Shown here: positions 10,789 through 20,215 of the stretch, piece after piece
Layout: every line of letters begins with the position of its first letter
How positions within the stretch are numbered: position 1 is the first letter of the stretch
Assembly (NCBI GenBank): GCA_027604705.1
Contig: JADHYV010000137.1
Span: 1-28,211 of the forward strand
Direction: 5' to 3'
DNA from: Allomyces arbusculus
Taxonomy: Eukaryota; Blastocladiomycota; Blastocladiomycetes; Blastocladiales; Blastocladiaceae
Length of the DNA: 28,211 nucleotides
The notes under the pieces: generated by a model
What the model was told of the DNA's origin: nothing
The model's input: only the letters and a program-made list of their open reading frames with translations
The model's database searches: none
Translations under genes and position numbers: made by a program

Positions 10789-11684
10789 GGTCGAACCATA
10801 CGTCCCCCTCCTCTTCTTCCTCCTCGTCATCGTCGTCTTCATGCGCTGCACCATTACCGACACGCAATCCGCCCTTCATCGGCACCCCCTTCCCGAAAAA
10901 CTTGCGCGAAACCCCCTTTCCCGCCGTCGGCGGCCCCTTGGACCGTCCACCTTTCTGCGCGCGGCGCAGACCCTTGCCTGCCGTCGACGCGTAGTAGCCC
11001 GGGTTGAGCGGCGGTGACGACGGGACATCGTCCTCCTCGCCTTCGAGTTCTTCGTCGTCGTCTTCGTCGTCACACTCGCGACCTTCGCGATCGAGCCCGT
11101 CAAGCACGTCAAGCGCGGGCACAGCGGCGAAAATGGCCGCGCGGTAAGTTGGGCTGGTGCCGAGAGTTGCGGCGACGGGGCACGAGACGAGCGAGAGCGT
11201 GGCGAGGTGCGGGAGAGCGGTCTAAGTCATGTTGAAAACAGGAAAGCACTGTTAGCTCAAGCCCATCATATCCACACATCAACACACAACGTACCAACAC
11301 CGCCACCTCCTCAACACTCTCCACCGTCGTATTCGACGCATCCAGTGCGCGTAGCCCTGGACACTGTCGCGCGACCACCGCCAAATGCTCATTCAGCCAC
11401 GGATTATCGGCAACCGAGAGCCGCGCCAAGCGTGGCAGGAACGGGAACCCGTCAAGTGTCGTCAGCGCGCACGCGACGAGCGATAGGGATTCGAGGTGGA
11501 TAAATCGCGCAAGTAACGGCGCGATCCAGGTAAATGGCGTCGACGACGCTCGAGTGTCGGCCCCGTCGTTGGCGAGCACGTGGTTGTCGAGGACGAGCGC
11601 CGTGGTGGCCGCGGCGACGCGCGCGGGCACGTCGTAGAGGACTGCGCGCAGGTACGGGTCGACGGGGACGGGGAACGCGGCCAT
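9911..11684 (-). CDS. ANP32-like acidic leucine-rich nuclear protein
   Basis: ANP32 proteins bind histones and phosphatases and act in chromatin and mRNA export. Two exons (11295-11684 and 9911-11221) joined by a 73-bp intron encode 566 aa. Residues about 27-150 hold leucine-rich repeats (TTALVLDNHVLANDG, HLESLSLVACALTTLDGFP, LPHLATLSLVSCPV). An LRR cap follows (YRAAIFAAVPALDVLDGLDR), close to the ANP32 pattern of YRENVFKLLPQLTYLDG. The remainder is a very long Asp/Glu-rich tail with a run of 13 Asp, ending in a basic KRAR segment that could be a nuclear signal. Usual ANP32 proteins are about 250 aa, so the tail is exceptional. The chosen ATG has an ACCATGG context; an in-frame ATG at 11729 is also possible. 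Confidence 0.8.
10748..10786 (-). repeat. Perfect GAC trinucleotide repeat coding poly-Asp
   Basis: Thirteen uninterrupted gac codons (gtc on the plus strand) encode Asp in the tail of the ANP32-like protein. The absence of gat codons suggests recent expansion by replication slippage. Confidence 0.95.
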
Positions 11685-12248
11685 GGTTGCGTGGATGTTT
11701 GAGGCGGGGACAACAGGGGCGGAGATCATAATGGCGACAGCGCGAGCGGCGAAGTACGCCGTGCGGTTGAAGAGCGTGTAGATGGCCAGGGCTTGGTCAC
11801 AGCCGGTCGAATGGCACTCGACAGCTCGGACGAGACGATCCGTCGTGGAATTCTTTGGTACAGCGGGTACATGGCGTTGGACGGGGGCGGTGGGCCAGTT
11901 TATGTATGCCGAGGGCGAGCTGCAGCAAGGTGTGGTTGGGTCGGGTGTGGCCCTGTGTTCGCTAACAGTGCGGGACGACCGAAAGGAGAGAAACAGTGCA
12001 AACCCACAGGTCGATCGCACGGGCGACTACATAAGCGTCCGATGCCTGCTGAGAGCGTGCCACAGTAGCACGTGCGCAGTCACGCGACTCGCGCCAGACC
12101 GCGTCGTCAGCTCGATTTTCTCGTTTTGTCGACCATGCGCGACCACCAGCATCACGTTGAGCGGCCACGACGACCTCAACGACGGCTCTGGCCCCGCCCA
12201 GCTGCCGCACGACACCCGCCAACTAGCTGCAATCACCCACTCGCCACC
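11685..12248. promoter_or_regulatory. Divergent promoter region of ANP32-like gene and RPT1
   Basis: The two genes face away from each other across 564 bp, so both promoters lie here. I looked for the ascomycete proteasome control element GGTGGCAAA on both strands and did not find it. A short pyrimidine- and C-rich stretch precedes the RPT1 start, which has the strong context cgccaccatg. Confidence 0.5.
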
Positions 12249-13888
12249 ATGCCGCCCAAGCAGGACTGGGAAAAGTGTAGGATCACGCCGCAAATCGCCA
12301 TTTCTTGACCGTTTCCGCACGCTCCGAGCCTGATCACGGCCGGACGCCTCCTCGAACTTGCGACCCATTCAACGGAAATCTAACGCGTCGATCCCGACAA
12401 CGCGTCCCGCTCTTTCTGTTTTCGAAATCGCCAGACTCGCGCGGCCAGATCGAGGAGCGCGAGAACGAAAAAATTCAGGCGCTCGACGAAAACGACATTG
12501 CTCTGCTCAAGACCTACGGCCGCGGGCCCTACGCGACGCGCCTCAAGAAGATTGACCAGGAGATCAAGGACGCACAAAAACGCGTCAATGAAAAGATTGG
12601 TACGCGCCAAACACCTCCACCCGAAGCCACTCCCGGCGCGATAACTGACCCGTCGCGCTCATCACTGAATAGGCGTCAAGGAATCCGACACGGGTCTGGC
12701 CCCGCCCAACCTGTGGGACATTCCCGCCGACAAGCAACGCATGCACGAGGAGCAGCCGCTGCAAGTCGCGCGGTGCACCAAGATCATCCAGCGCGCTCCC
12801 GACGCGCTCGACCCGCCGGGCACGGAACCGACGGCGCAGTACGTGATCAACATCAAGCAGATTGCCAAGTACGTGGTCGGGCTTGGCGACCGTGTGGCGC
12901 CGACCGATATCGAGGAGGGGATGCGCGTCGGCGTCGACCGCACTAAGTACCAGATCCAGATCCCGCTGCCGCCTAAGATCGACGCGTCCGTGACGATGAT
13001 GCAGGTCGAGGAAAAGCCCGACGTGACCTATGCCGACGTCGGCGGGTGCAAGGAACAGATTGAAAAGCTGCGCGAGGTCGTCGAGTTACCGCTGCTCAAC
13101 CCGGAACGGTACATTAACCTTGGGATCGACCCGCCCAAGGGTGTCTTGTGCTACGGCCCGCCGGGCACGGGTAAGACGCTGTGCGCGCGCGCCGTGGCGA
13201 ACCGCACCGACGCGACGTTCATTCGCGTGATTGGGTCGGAACTCGTGCAAAAGTACGTGGGTGAAGGCGCGCGCATGATTCGCGAGCTGTTTGAAATGGC
13301 GCGGACCAAGAAAGCGTGCATTATCTTCTTTGACGAAATCGATGCCGTCGGTGGCGCGCGGCACGACGACGGGTCCGGCGGCGACAACGAGGTTCAGCGC
13401 ACGATGCTCGAGCTCATCAACCAGCTCGACGGGTTCGACGCGCGCGGCAACATCAAGGTGCTCATGGCCACGAACCGGCCGGATACGCTCGACCCGGCGT
13501 TGTTGCGTCCGGGCCGATTGGACCGAAAGGTCGAGTTTGGTCTGCCGGATCTCGAGGGGCGCGCGCATATTCTCAAGATTCACGCGAAGTCGATGTCGGT
13601 CGAGCGCGATATTCGGTACGAGCTCGTTGCGCGGCTGTGCCCGAACGCGACGGGCGCCGAGTTGCGGTCCGTGTGCACGGAGGCTGGAATGTTTGCGATT
13701 CGCGCGCGGCGCAAGGTACGACAGCTCTTGGCTTTGACGCCGATTCGAGGACTGTGTCCTGACAGTACCTCGCGGCGCGTTTTGTTGAATAGGTCGCAAC
13801 CGAAAAGGACTTCTTGGAGGCCGTAAACAAGGTCATCAAGGGCTACGCCAAGTTCTCGTCGACGGCCAAGTACATGGCCTACAACTGA
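12249..13888 (+). CDS. RPT1: 26S proteasome regulatory ATPase Rpt1 (PSMC2)
   Basis: Rpt1 is one of the six AAA+ ATPases of the proteasome base ring that unfold substrates and feed them to the 20S core. Four exons (12249-12276, 12435-12599, 12673-13715 and 13793-13888) encode 443 aa; yeast has 467 and human 433. The N-terminus [10 protein letters not shown] matches yeast MPPKEDWEKY and fixes the start and the first splice. [22 protein letters not shown] and [14 protein letters not shown] are Rpt1-specific. The AAA domain has Walker A GPPGTGKT (226-233), Walker B FFDEID (D285, E286), MATNRPD, and arginine fingers in RPGRLDRK. The C-terminus is [15 protein letters not shown]...YMAYN. All catalytic residues are present. 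Intron 1 (158 bp) is longer than usual here; its donor gtagga is weak but demanded by the reading frame. Confidence 0.98.
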
Positions 13889-14112
13889 GCGGCGTCGATT
13901 GCGCTCTTCGCGGTATGCCCGTTTGCGCGAGGCAAGCGGTTGGAGTTCAATTTTGGCGCGATGTTGGTGCGCCGGACGGGGATGGGTTGCTCCACAACAG
14001 GCATTTGCTTGTGTGACCCACGGGGGTTTGTCAAATACATCACATTTGAAAAGGATTCGAGGTCTGCATATTGAAATGGAAGGCAGGGTATTTACAAGCC
14101 AAGGCTGCTGGC

Positions 14113-14170
14113 GTGAGACGTGAGACGTGTGCAAGTTGCAGGTTGCAGGTTGCAGGTTGCAGGTTGCAGG
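14113..14170. repeat. Two adjacent 7-bp-unit minisatellites
   Basis: GTGAGAC occurs twice from 14113. Nine bases later TTGCAGG occurs five times in a row without change (14136-14170). Both arrays have the same unit length. They begin about 225 bp downstream of the RPT1 stop codon. Confidence 0.95.
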
Positions 14171-14838
14171 TTGGCACTCTTGATTGGAACGCAAGGGAGA
14201 GCCGTTCCAAGTTTGATTCTCGACTGACACATAACACATTCATCTAGTCTCCTACACTGGAGACACCCAGTGGTAGCAACTGTTGTTATGGCACAATTTT
14301 TTTGCTCAACAAACTGGAAAGGGTAACAAACATGATTTGGTGATTCACGCATTTCACTGCTGACAGATGCATTTGGCGCCCCTTGTGATTGCAGTTCGAA
14401 CATGGATCTGTGCCATGGTAAACTGTCGCTATGTTCAGGCGAATCGCTGCCCGCGTCCAATAAACTCATCAATCGATGATATTGGTCATCGAGTGGAGAC
14501 GCAAGAAATCACAGATCAGTCAGACCAGGTATGTGTTGCTTTGCAGTTTGGCAGACCTGTTGTGTCGTGAAAGCAGCACCAGCATGAGCAACAAAAGGTA
14601 CGAATCCTCTACCTCCAGCTTAACCTCTCACCACCACAGATCCACGGGTTTGCTGTCAATGTGTGGGTGAACTGTCGCCTCAGCTTGGCATGATGTCTCA
14701 GGTTTGAATCCTAGACAGTGCAAAAGATGAAACCACTTCAGAATGACTGTGTCGAGGTTGTGTCCACGTGGTCTCCCTGCAGTCACCAGGTCCTTCAGCA
14801 TCTTTTTGCACCCAGGAACTCCATGGTGGCCTCTAGTC

Positions 14839-14866
14839 TGCCTGCTTGCCTGCCTGCCTGCCTGCC
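14839..14866. repeat. TGCC tetranucleotide array
   Basis: Seven consecutive four-base units, six exact TGCC and one TGCT. Confidence 0.95.
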
Positions 14867-15712
14867 CTGCTGATCATTTTGCTCTAACCGCTCATGCTCT
14901 CCTGTGCGTCAATTCGTCCAGATTTTCCAGCAAAGATTGGAGAGCGAGTCTTTTGCATCACAACAACCTTTAGAAATCTGATCTAAGTGAGACCAAAACA
15001 CATATCTCATACATCGACCAGACCCCCTGGCTGTGATAGCACCCTGTTGCAGATGAAACCTGGGTTTCTGGTCCAAACCCAATGCGCTTTGGGAATGAGC
15101 CGGCAAGATGGGACAGCAGCGGCGGAATTCGAATTTACTTGGAGTTGTGAACCTCCAAGCGCCATCAGGCGCGCATCCTGGCGCCAAAGTATCAGCGGTC
15201 GCTTTGTTGGAATCGGAGACTGGCCTACCTGTTAGCGTCAGGAGAATAGATGAGAGGGGGAGGGGGGTTGGGACTGGACAGGAGAACATTGTTCATTTGG
15301 TGATTTGCTGTCGTCCACTGCACTGGATGTGGTGAGAATGAATTCTGTGAGTTTTAATCCAACTTTTGTAGTCAAATGCAGAGGCACACATTCCACGAGG
15401 CTACATGCGCTGGCCATGGAATGAAGCGCTATCATATTGAAGGATGGTGAGCACGAATGACATGATAAGTGACTGGGCTCAAACCCCTGCATGGTGCACA
15501 GATTACCATCTTGATTTGGTGAACGAAATGATTGTGTTTCTGAGCCCGATCCTGGGCACATATTCTTTTGCGTGCGTTTTCACTACCAGTCAATGCAGAT
15601 TGTAGAAATGAATGTTGGTAAGTGGGTTTCACCCAGGAATGCAGGGCAACTCAGGAACCATTGATGTATTTCAATCCAGCAAACCCAACCACAATCCTCT
15701 TCTCAACCTCAC

Positions 15713-16583
15713 CTAGGCGCCCTTGAGCTTATACTTGAGCTCCTTGAGCGACTCGACCGACGCCTCAACCTCGCGCATCTCATGCACGGCCCACGCAAAC
15801 CCAGCCGAGACGAGCACCGGCACCCCCCAGAACACGTACTCCCATAGCAAACTATCGCTCGCCGCGCCCGGCGCGACGCGCCAGTGCTCGGTCGCGTCGT
15901 ACTGCGCGACGTGGAAATAGATCAGGTTCGCGACCGTGACAAGCGTCGTGATCCGCAGCCACCAGGCCGTGCGTTTCGCGCGCAGTTGCCGAATTGCGTA
16001 GAAGATGGTCGGGTCAACGGCGGTCGCGGTCGCGGGCGCGGGCGACTGCGCGTTGAAAATGTCGATGGCGAGGATGACGAACAGGCCGAACAGGCACGTG
16101 GTGATGAGTGCGGAAGCGAGGGTTGGGTACGGGTGCACGGCAGCGACGACTGTCACGATCGGGATCGTCGGCGGGTGGTCGGTGGGCGCGTCCCAGAACG
16201 CGTAAGTCTGCGCGGCGGCACTGATAGTGGCGGCAGAGCACGCGTCAGCGAGGTGCATGCATACTTCTCCACCCAGTTGCGTTGTGAAGTACGAACATGA
16301 ACGCGAGCGGTGTCGTCAGTGCAAACATGGCCATCTTGAAAGCGGCGTCAATGTGTGCATTTTCGTCGGCGTAGCGCGAAATCAGGTCGTCTTGCTCCTG
16401 CTCGTCAAGAACCACCGGGTGCTCGTCGTCGCCGAGCTGCGGGTCGTTGACGTCTGGGCCAGCGAGCGTCGCGCGGAAGGGACGACGGCGTGCTGCAGCG
16501 GTCGCGGTGCCGGCGGTTGCCGACGCGCCGGTTGCGCTCGTGCTGTTGCTTGGTGATGCGGCGGAATTGCTGCTGGAACTCAT
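15713..16583 (-). CDS. Unrecognised multi-pass membrane protein
   Basis: Two exons encode about 261 aa. The favoured model (16293-16583 and 15713-16207) has an 85-bp intron with a gtactt donor. A 52-bp intron (16221-16272) is also in frame and would change only the join. Residues 1-35 are Ser/Ala-rich. An acidic stretch LDEQEQDDLISRYADEN precedes the first hydrophobic span. Four or five membrane spans follow, including LITTCLFGLFVILAID, LRITTLVTVANLIYFHVA and WEYVFWGVPVLVSAGFAWAV. The C-terminal VEASVESLKELKYKLKGA looks like a short coiled coil or amphipathic helix facing the cytosol. I do not recognise the family and assign no function. It is divergent from the ZZ/EF-hand gene, with 338 bp between their starts. 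Confidence 0.75.
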
Positions 16584-16921
16584 TCTGGCGTTGATGGCGG
16601 ATACTTGGTGCGTGCGGAGCAGGAGAAATGATTTGTTCTGGGTCGGCTTGGAGCCTTGGCAGGATCGACGCGCGATTGACGCGGTGGCCGTGACTACAAG
16701 GCGCGTGTCGTGTGCCCACCTCTTGTCGTCAACAACTCTGCCATTGCTGCCTCTGACGCTCCTGCACGCACCACCGCCTTCAAGGCCATCTGACTTGCTG
16801 CACTCTGCTCGCCGAGCCCGCGAGCACCTGGATCATCCCGCGCAACCCGCATCCGGCCGCCATCGCACGGCCCAGGACCCCACGCACCGCCACCACCGTG
16901 ACCGACCTCGTCGACGCCGTC
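16584..16921. promoter_or_regulatory. Divergent promoter of the membrane-protein and ZZ/EF-hand genes
   Basis: The 338 bp between two start codons facing opposite ways must carry both promoters. The right half is pyrimidine-rich on the plus strand, as often seen in fungal core promoters. The plus-strand frame of the ZZ/EF-hand gene stays open upstream of its first ATG, so a longer N-terminus from an unseen exon cannot be excluded. Confidence 0.5.
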
Positions 16922-18657
16922 ATGAACCGCGCCACGCTGATCCCGATGCTCATATCGGGCGCCGTCACGGCTGCCGTCACGTCGGCCGCGTGGTTGCTCG
17001 CCACGACGCCGGCGCTCGCGCGCGACGACGTCACGTCCGACCGTGACTTGGCAGCACCAAGGCGCGCGTCGGGCGACGGCAACGATAAGAGCAATGACGC
17101 GGATAATGCAGACGAGTCGGGGAACCTGCTGAACTTGTTGTTCAGTATTGCCGAAGACCAGGCGCGCAAAGGTGCGGGGTCACCTGTGCCTATACGGCAC
17201 TACGTGCTGCTGACGGGATCACTGCGTTGCACCGTGTAGAGGGCTACGTGCACCGCGGCATCACCTGCAACCACTGCGGCACGAGCCCGATCCGTGGGTT
17301 GCGGTACAAGTGCAGCAACTGCGTCGACTTTGACCTGTGCGAAACGTGCGAGGCGCAGGAAGTGCACCAGCGCACGCACGTGTTTCTCAAGATCCGCATC
17401 CCGATCCCGCCCTTGGCCAACCCGCGCACGGCCCTGCTCAACGTGTTTTACCCGGGTACGCAGCCTCGATGTGCACGTCGTGGGTGGACGGTTCGCTCAC
17501 TCCCCAATGGTGCGTTGATAGGTAACCGCAGCGCGTCCGACACGCTCTCGTGGGACAAGATTCGTGACCTCGCGCACCAGACGCACTTTGACCAGTTGGA
17601 AATCGAGGCGCTCTACGAGCAATTCAAGTCGCTCGCGACCTCGGAACACGGCATCCCGAAATCCGTCTTTGAGCAATCCCTCGGCCCGCTCGGTCTCGAG
17701 AAGAACCTGATCACCGACCGGATTTTTGCGTTTTTCGATGCCGACCACGACGGCCACATTGCCTTCCCCGAACTTGTTGCCGGTTTATCGGTCCTGTGCA
17801 AGGGCACCTTGGACGAGAAAATCACGTGTGCGTTCAAGGGGTACGACGTCGACGGCGACGGCCGCATCAGCCACGAGGAACTGCACGCCATGTTCAAGGC
17901 CTACTTCCACCTATCGATGGAACTCGTGCGCGACGTGGTGAAAGCCATGGAAGAGGAAATGATGGACCAATTCAATGATGAGGAGAATAAGCCCGTCTCG
18001 GCCGCGTTCACGGCGCCGATCCCGGCGGGGGCCGCCAATAACCCGCCAACGTCCGGGTCGGGTGGTGCGGGTGGGGCTGCAGGGGCGAACGGCGAGAATG
18101 CGAATGGGCGCAGTAGCGGGTACTCGAAGGGGGACGACCCGGACGCCGCGGGCGGGAGTAGTAGTGGTGCGGCAGGTGCCGCGTCGTCGTCGTCGGCGCC
18201 GCCCGCGTCGCGCCCGCCGACGCTCCTGCTCGTCGACGACCCGGGGTTCACGTCCGGTGGCGAAGAGTCGGTGCCGCCGACGCCCTCCGCGTCCAGCAGC
18301 GCGCCCAACTCCGGGTTCCCGCGGCGCACGTCGTCTCTGCCCGCGGGACCGAATCGACGCGCGTCGGCTGCCGTGTCGGCGGCGGCTGCTGCCGCTGCGG
18401 CCGCACGCGCCATGAGTCTCGAGTACCGCGCGCCCGCACACGCCGCGGCAAGCGCGAGTGGCGGTCCCGGGCCCGACCGGCTGCAGCCGATCATGGAGCA
18501 AATGTCGCAGGACGCGATTGCCGAGATGGTGGCCAAGACGTTCCATGCGATTGATGTCGAGGGGAAGGGGTACATTGAGTTTGACGCGTTCAAGGCGTAC
18601 GTGGAGACGGACCCGACTCTGATTTCGTGGTTTGAGACGCTCGGGTCCGTGTTTTGA
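16922..18657 (+). CDS. Membrane-anchored ZZ zinc-finger and EF-hand protein
   Basis: Three exons (16922-17171, 17240-17455 and 17522-18657) encode 533 aa. A hydrophobic segment near the N-terminus (LIPMLISGAVTAAVTSAAWL) looks like a signal anchor. A ZZ zinc finger follows, with CNHC (93-96), CSNC (108-111), CETC (117-120) and a closing HQRTH. Two canonical EF-hand loops come next, DADHDGHIAFPE (228-239) and DVDGDGRISHEE (264-275), then a long Ala/Ser/Gly-rich linker. A degenerate third loop, DVEGKGYIEFDA, lies near the C-terminus. This suggests a calcium sensor tethered to a membrane, with a protein-binding ZZ domain. The second intron (66 bp) is a multiple of three and stop-free, so retention would add 22 residues. 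Function beyond domain content is unknown. Confidence 0.88.
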
Positions 18658-18921
18658 GAATGGGAAGCGACGCGCAATAGATGGAAATATTTTTTATTCA
18701 TTCGTACACGGAGCAGGAGCAGCACCAGGTGCGCGAGTAGAGGAGGACGTGTTGCGGCTTGCACGGAAGAGGTCCAGCCAAGCCGTTGCACGCAGGCACT
18801 CAGCTCTCGGGCTCGGTTGCCCCGAACGCGGCAGCCTGCTGGTGCTTCTTGCGTGCTTCGCCCCCGAGCACCTCCTTCCTCCGCGTTCCTCCTGCTCCAC
18901 AACCACCCAACCCCCTCGACC

Positions 18922-19895
18922 ATGATTTCCGACGAAACCGACGCGTTCGGCAACCCGATCCCGAGCCCCTACTCTGTCGCGCCCGCCGCGCCCAAGCCGC
19001 CCGGGCCTGCCACCGCGCCCACGATCGCCGCGCCGGCTCCGAGCACTACCACCGTCGGTGCCTTCCCCACGACTGACACGGCCTCGATTGCGAGTGCTCC
19101 CGCCGCCATGGTCACCACTGCTGCGGGCGACGCGCCGCCGCCGCTCCCGCCGCGCATCCCGCACGGGATCCTGACCGTGACGGTCCTGCAGGCGCGCGGC
19201 CTGCCGCGCACCGACTACGTGCGTGTTCTGTTCATCCTGGCGCATTCCCCAAAGACCGGAAGTGCTGACGTTGCTCTCGAACCAATTAGCAGTTGAAAGA
19301 CGCCGACCCGTACGTGAAGCTTGCCATTGACGCGCCGCTCGCTGACGCTGAAAAACTCGCCAAGGCCGACCCGACCGCCAACGTCGCCTTTGCGCAAACC
19401 CAAGTCGGCGACCGGCAAGACGCCGTCTGGCACGAGACGTTTGCGTTCCCGATCTACGACCGGCGCGCCGGTGGGGCGTCCCCCGCGAAAATCTACGTGG
19501 AAGTCTGGGACAGCGACTGGCCGACCGCCGACGACTTCATGGCGCGCGGTGTCATTGACGTGCCTGCGTGGTTGCTGGCCGACGGGGTCGAGTCAGCGCT
19601 CGCCGGACAGAACCCGGGGGAACTGAACGATATGTTGCATGAGCGGCAACGGTGCCGGATCGGATGGTTGCCGGTGTTTGCCGAGGACGGGAAGGCCCCG
19701 GCGGGCGAAGTGCATGTGGCGATCTATTATTTGCCCAAGACGATCGTGCAGCGCATGCAGATGAAGATGGAGTCGAAGACCGACAAAGCCAAGGCCAAGG
19801 TCGACAAGGTCAAGGACAAGCTCACGAGCAAGCTCGTGCACAAGTTGACCGACTTAACAGCGTCCAAGATCAAGCTATCGTTTGGGGCGTCGTGA
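18922..19895 (+). CDS. C2-domain protein with Lys-rich C-terminus
   Basis: Two exons (18922-19218 and 19293-19895) encode 299 aa. The first 80 residues are Pro/Ala/Thr-rich and probably disordered. A C2 domain follows, starting GILTVTVLQARGLPRTDY and continuing DADPYVKLAID, VWHETFAFPIYD and IYVEVWDSDWPTADDFM. The Asp residues of DADPY and DSDWPTADD are placed like calcium ligands, so calcium-dependent phospholipid binding is plausible. The C-terminus is a long Lys-rich helix (KTDKAKAKVDKVKDKL) that could lie on a membrane. The intron ends in a tandem acceptor TAGCAG, so a one-residue Gln insertion at the join is possible. The start codon has the context cgaccatg after a CT-rich leader. C2 assignment is good; the specific family is not known to me. 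Confidence 0.85.
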
Positions 19896-20215
19896 GCGAG
19901 GGTGCCGGCCAGGTGAGCCCAGGAGAGCGCAAGAGAGCGCAGGAGAGCGTACCAGAGCGCATCGCGCCAGAGAGAGAACCGGCGCGTGTTTGGCATCTGT
20001 AAACTACGTACATAAATTGAGATGATTTGATGTCGAGCACCGACTTGTTTTCCGGCCGTGTTTTTACATCGAGATTCACGGTCGAGTCACTTGGCGTTGC
20101 CTCGCGCCTTGTACTTTCCCTTCTGCTTCATGACGTTGCTGGCGACGGTGCAGGCGACTTGACGAGACCCGAATCCAGCACGACGAGCACATCAGCCAAC
20201 TTGTTGCAACCCACC
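19896..20215. other. Intergenic region between C2 and ERCC8 genes
   Basis: A 320-bp gap that should hold the C2-gene terminator and the ERCC8 promoter. It begins with a fourfold imperfect 10-bp repeat (19921-19960). No further gene is seen. Confidence 0.5.
19921..19960. repeat. Four imperfect copies of a 10-bp repeat
   Basis: Successive units aggagagcgc, aagagagcgc, aggagagcgt and accagagcgc lie just after the C2-gene stop codon, probably in its 3' untranslated region. Confidence 0.85.

Larger units (their letters stand above)
13889..15712. other. 1.8 kb gene-free, lower-GC region with minisatellites
   Basis: No conserved coding frame is seen. The region contrasts with the GC-rich genes on both sides. 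It contains 7-bp tandem repeats at 14113-14170 and a TGCC tetranucleotide array at 14839-14866. Both neighbours end here: RPT1 from the left and the membrane-protein gene, on the minus strand, from the right. Some short frames between 14909 and 15561 on the minus strand look mildly protein-like but match nothing I know. This may be old mobile-element debris. Confidence 0.5.

Noticed and set aside
10060-11120. Long plus-strand frames rich in Arg, Ser or Val opposite the ANP32-like gene
   Set aside because: They are mirror readings of the Asp/Glu codon repeats and show no independent coding signal.
14701-15485. tRNA-derived SINE candidates
   Set aside because: Words resembling a pol III B box occur (ggtttgaatcc at 14701; ggtttgagccc on the minus strand at 15485), but no matching A box, tRNA fold, second copy or tail was found.
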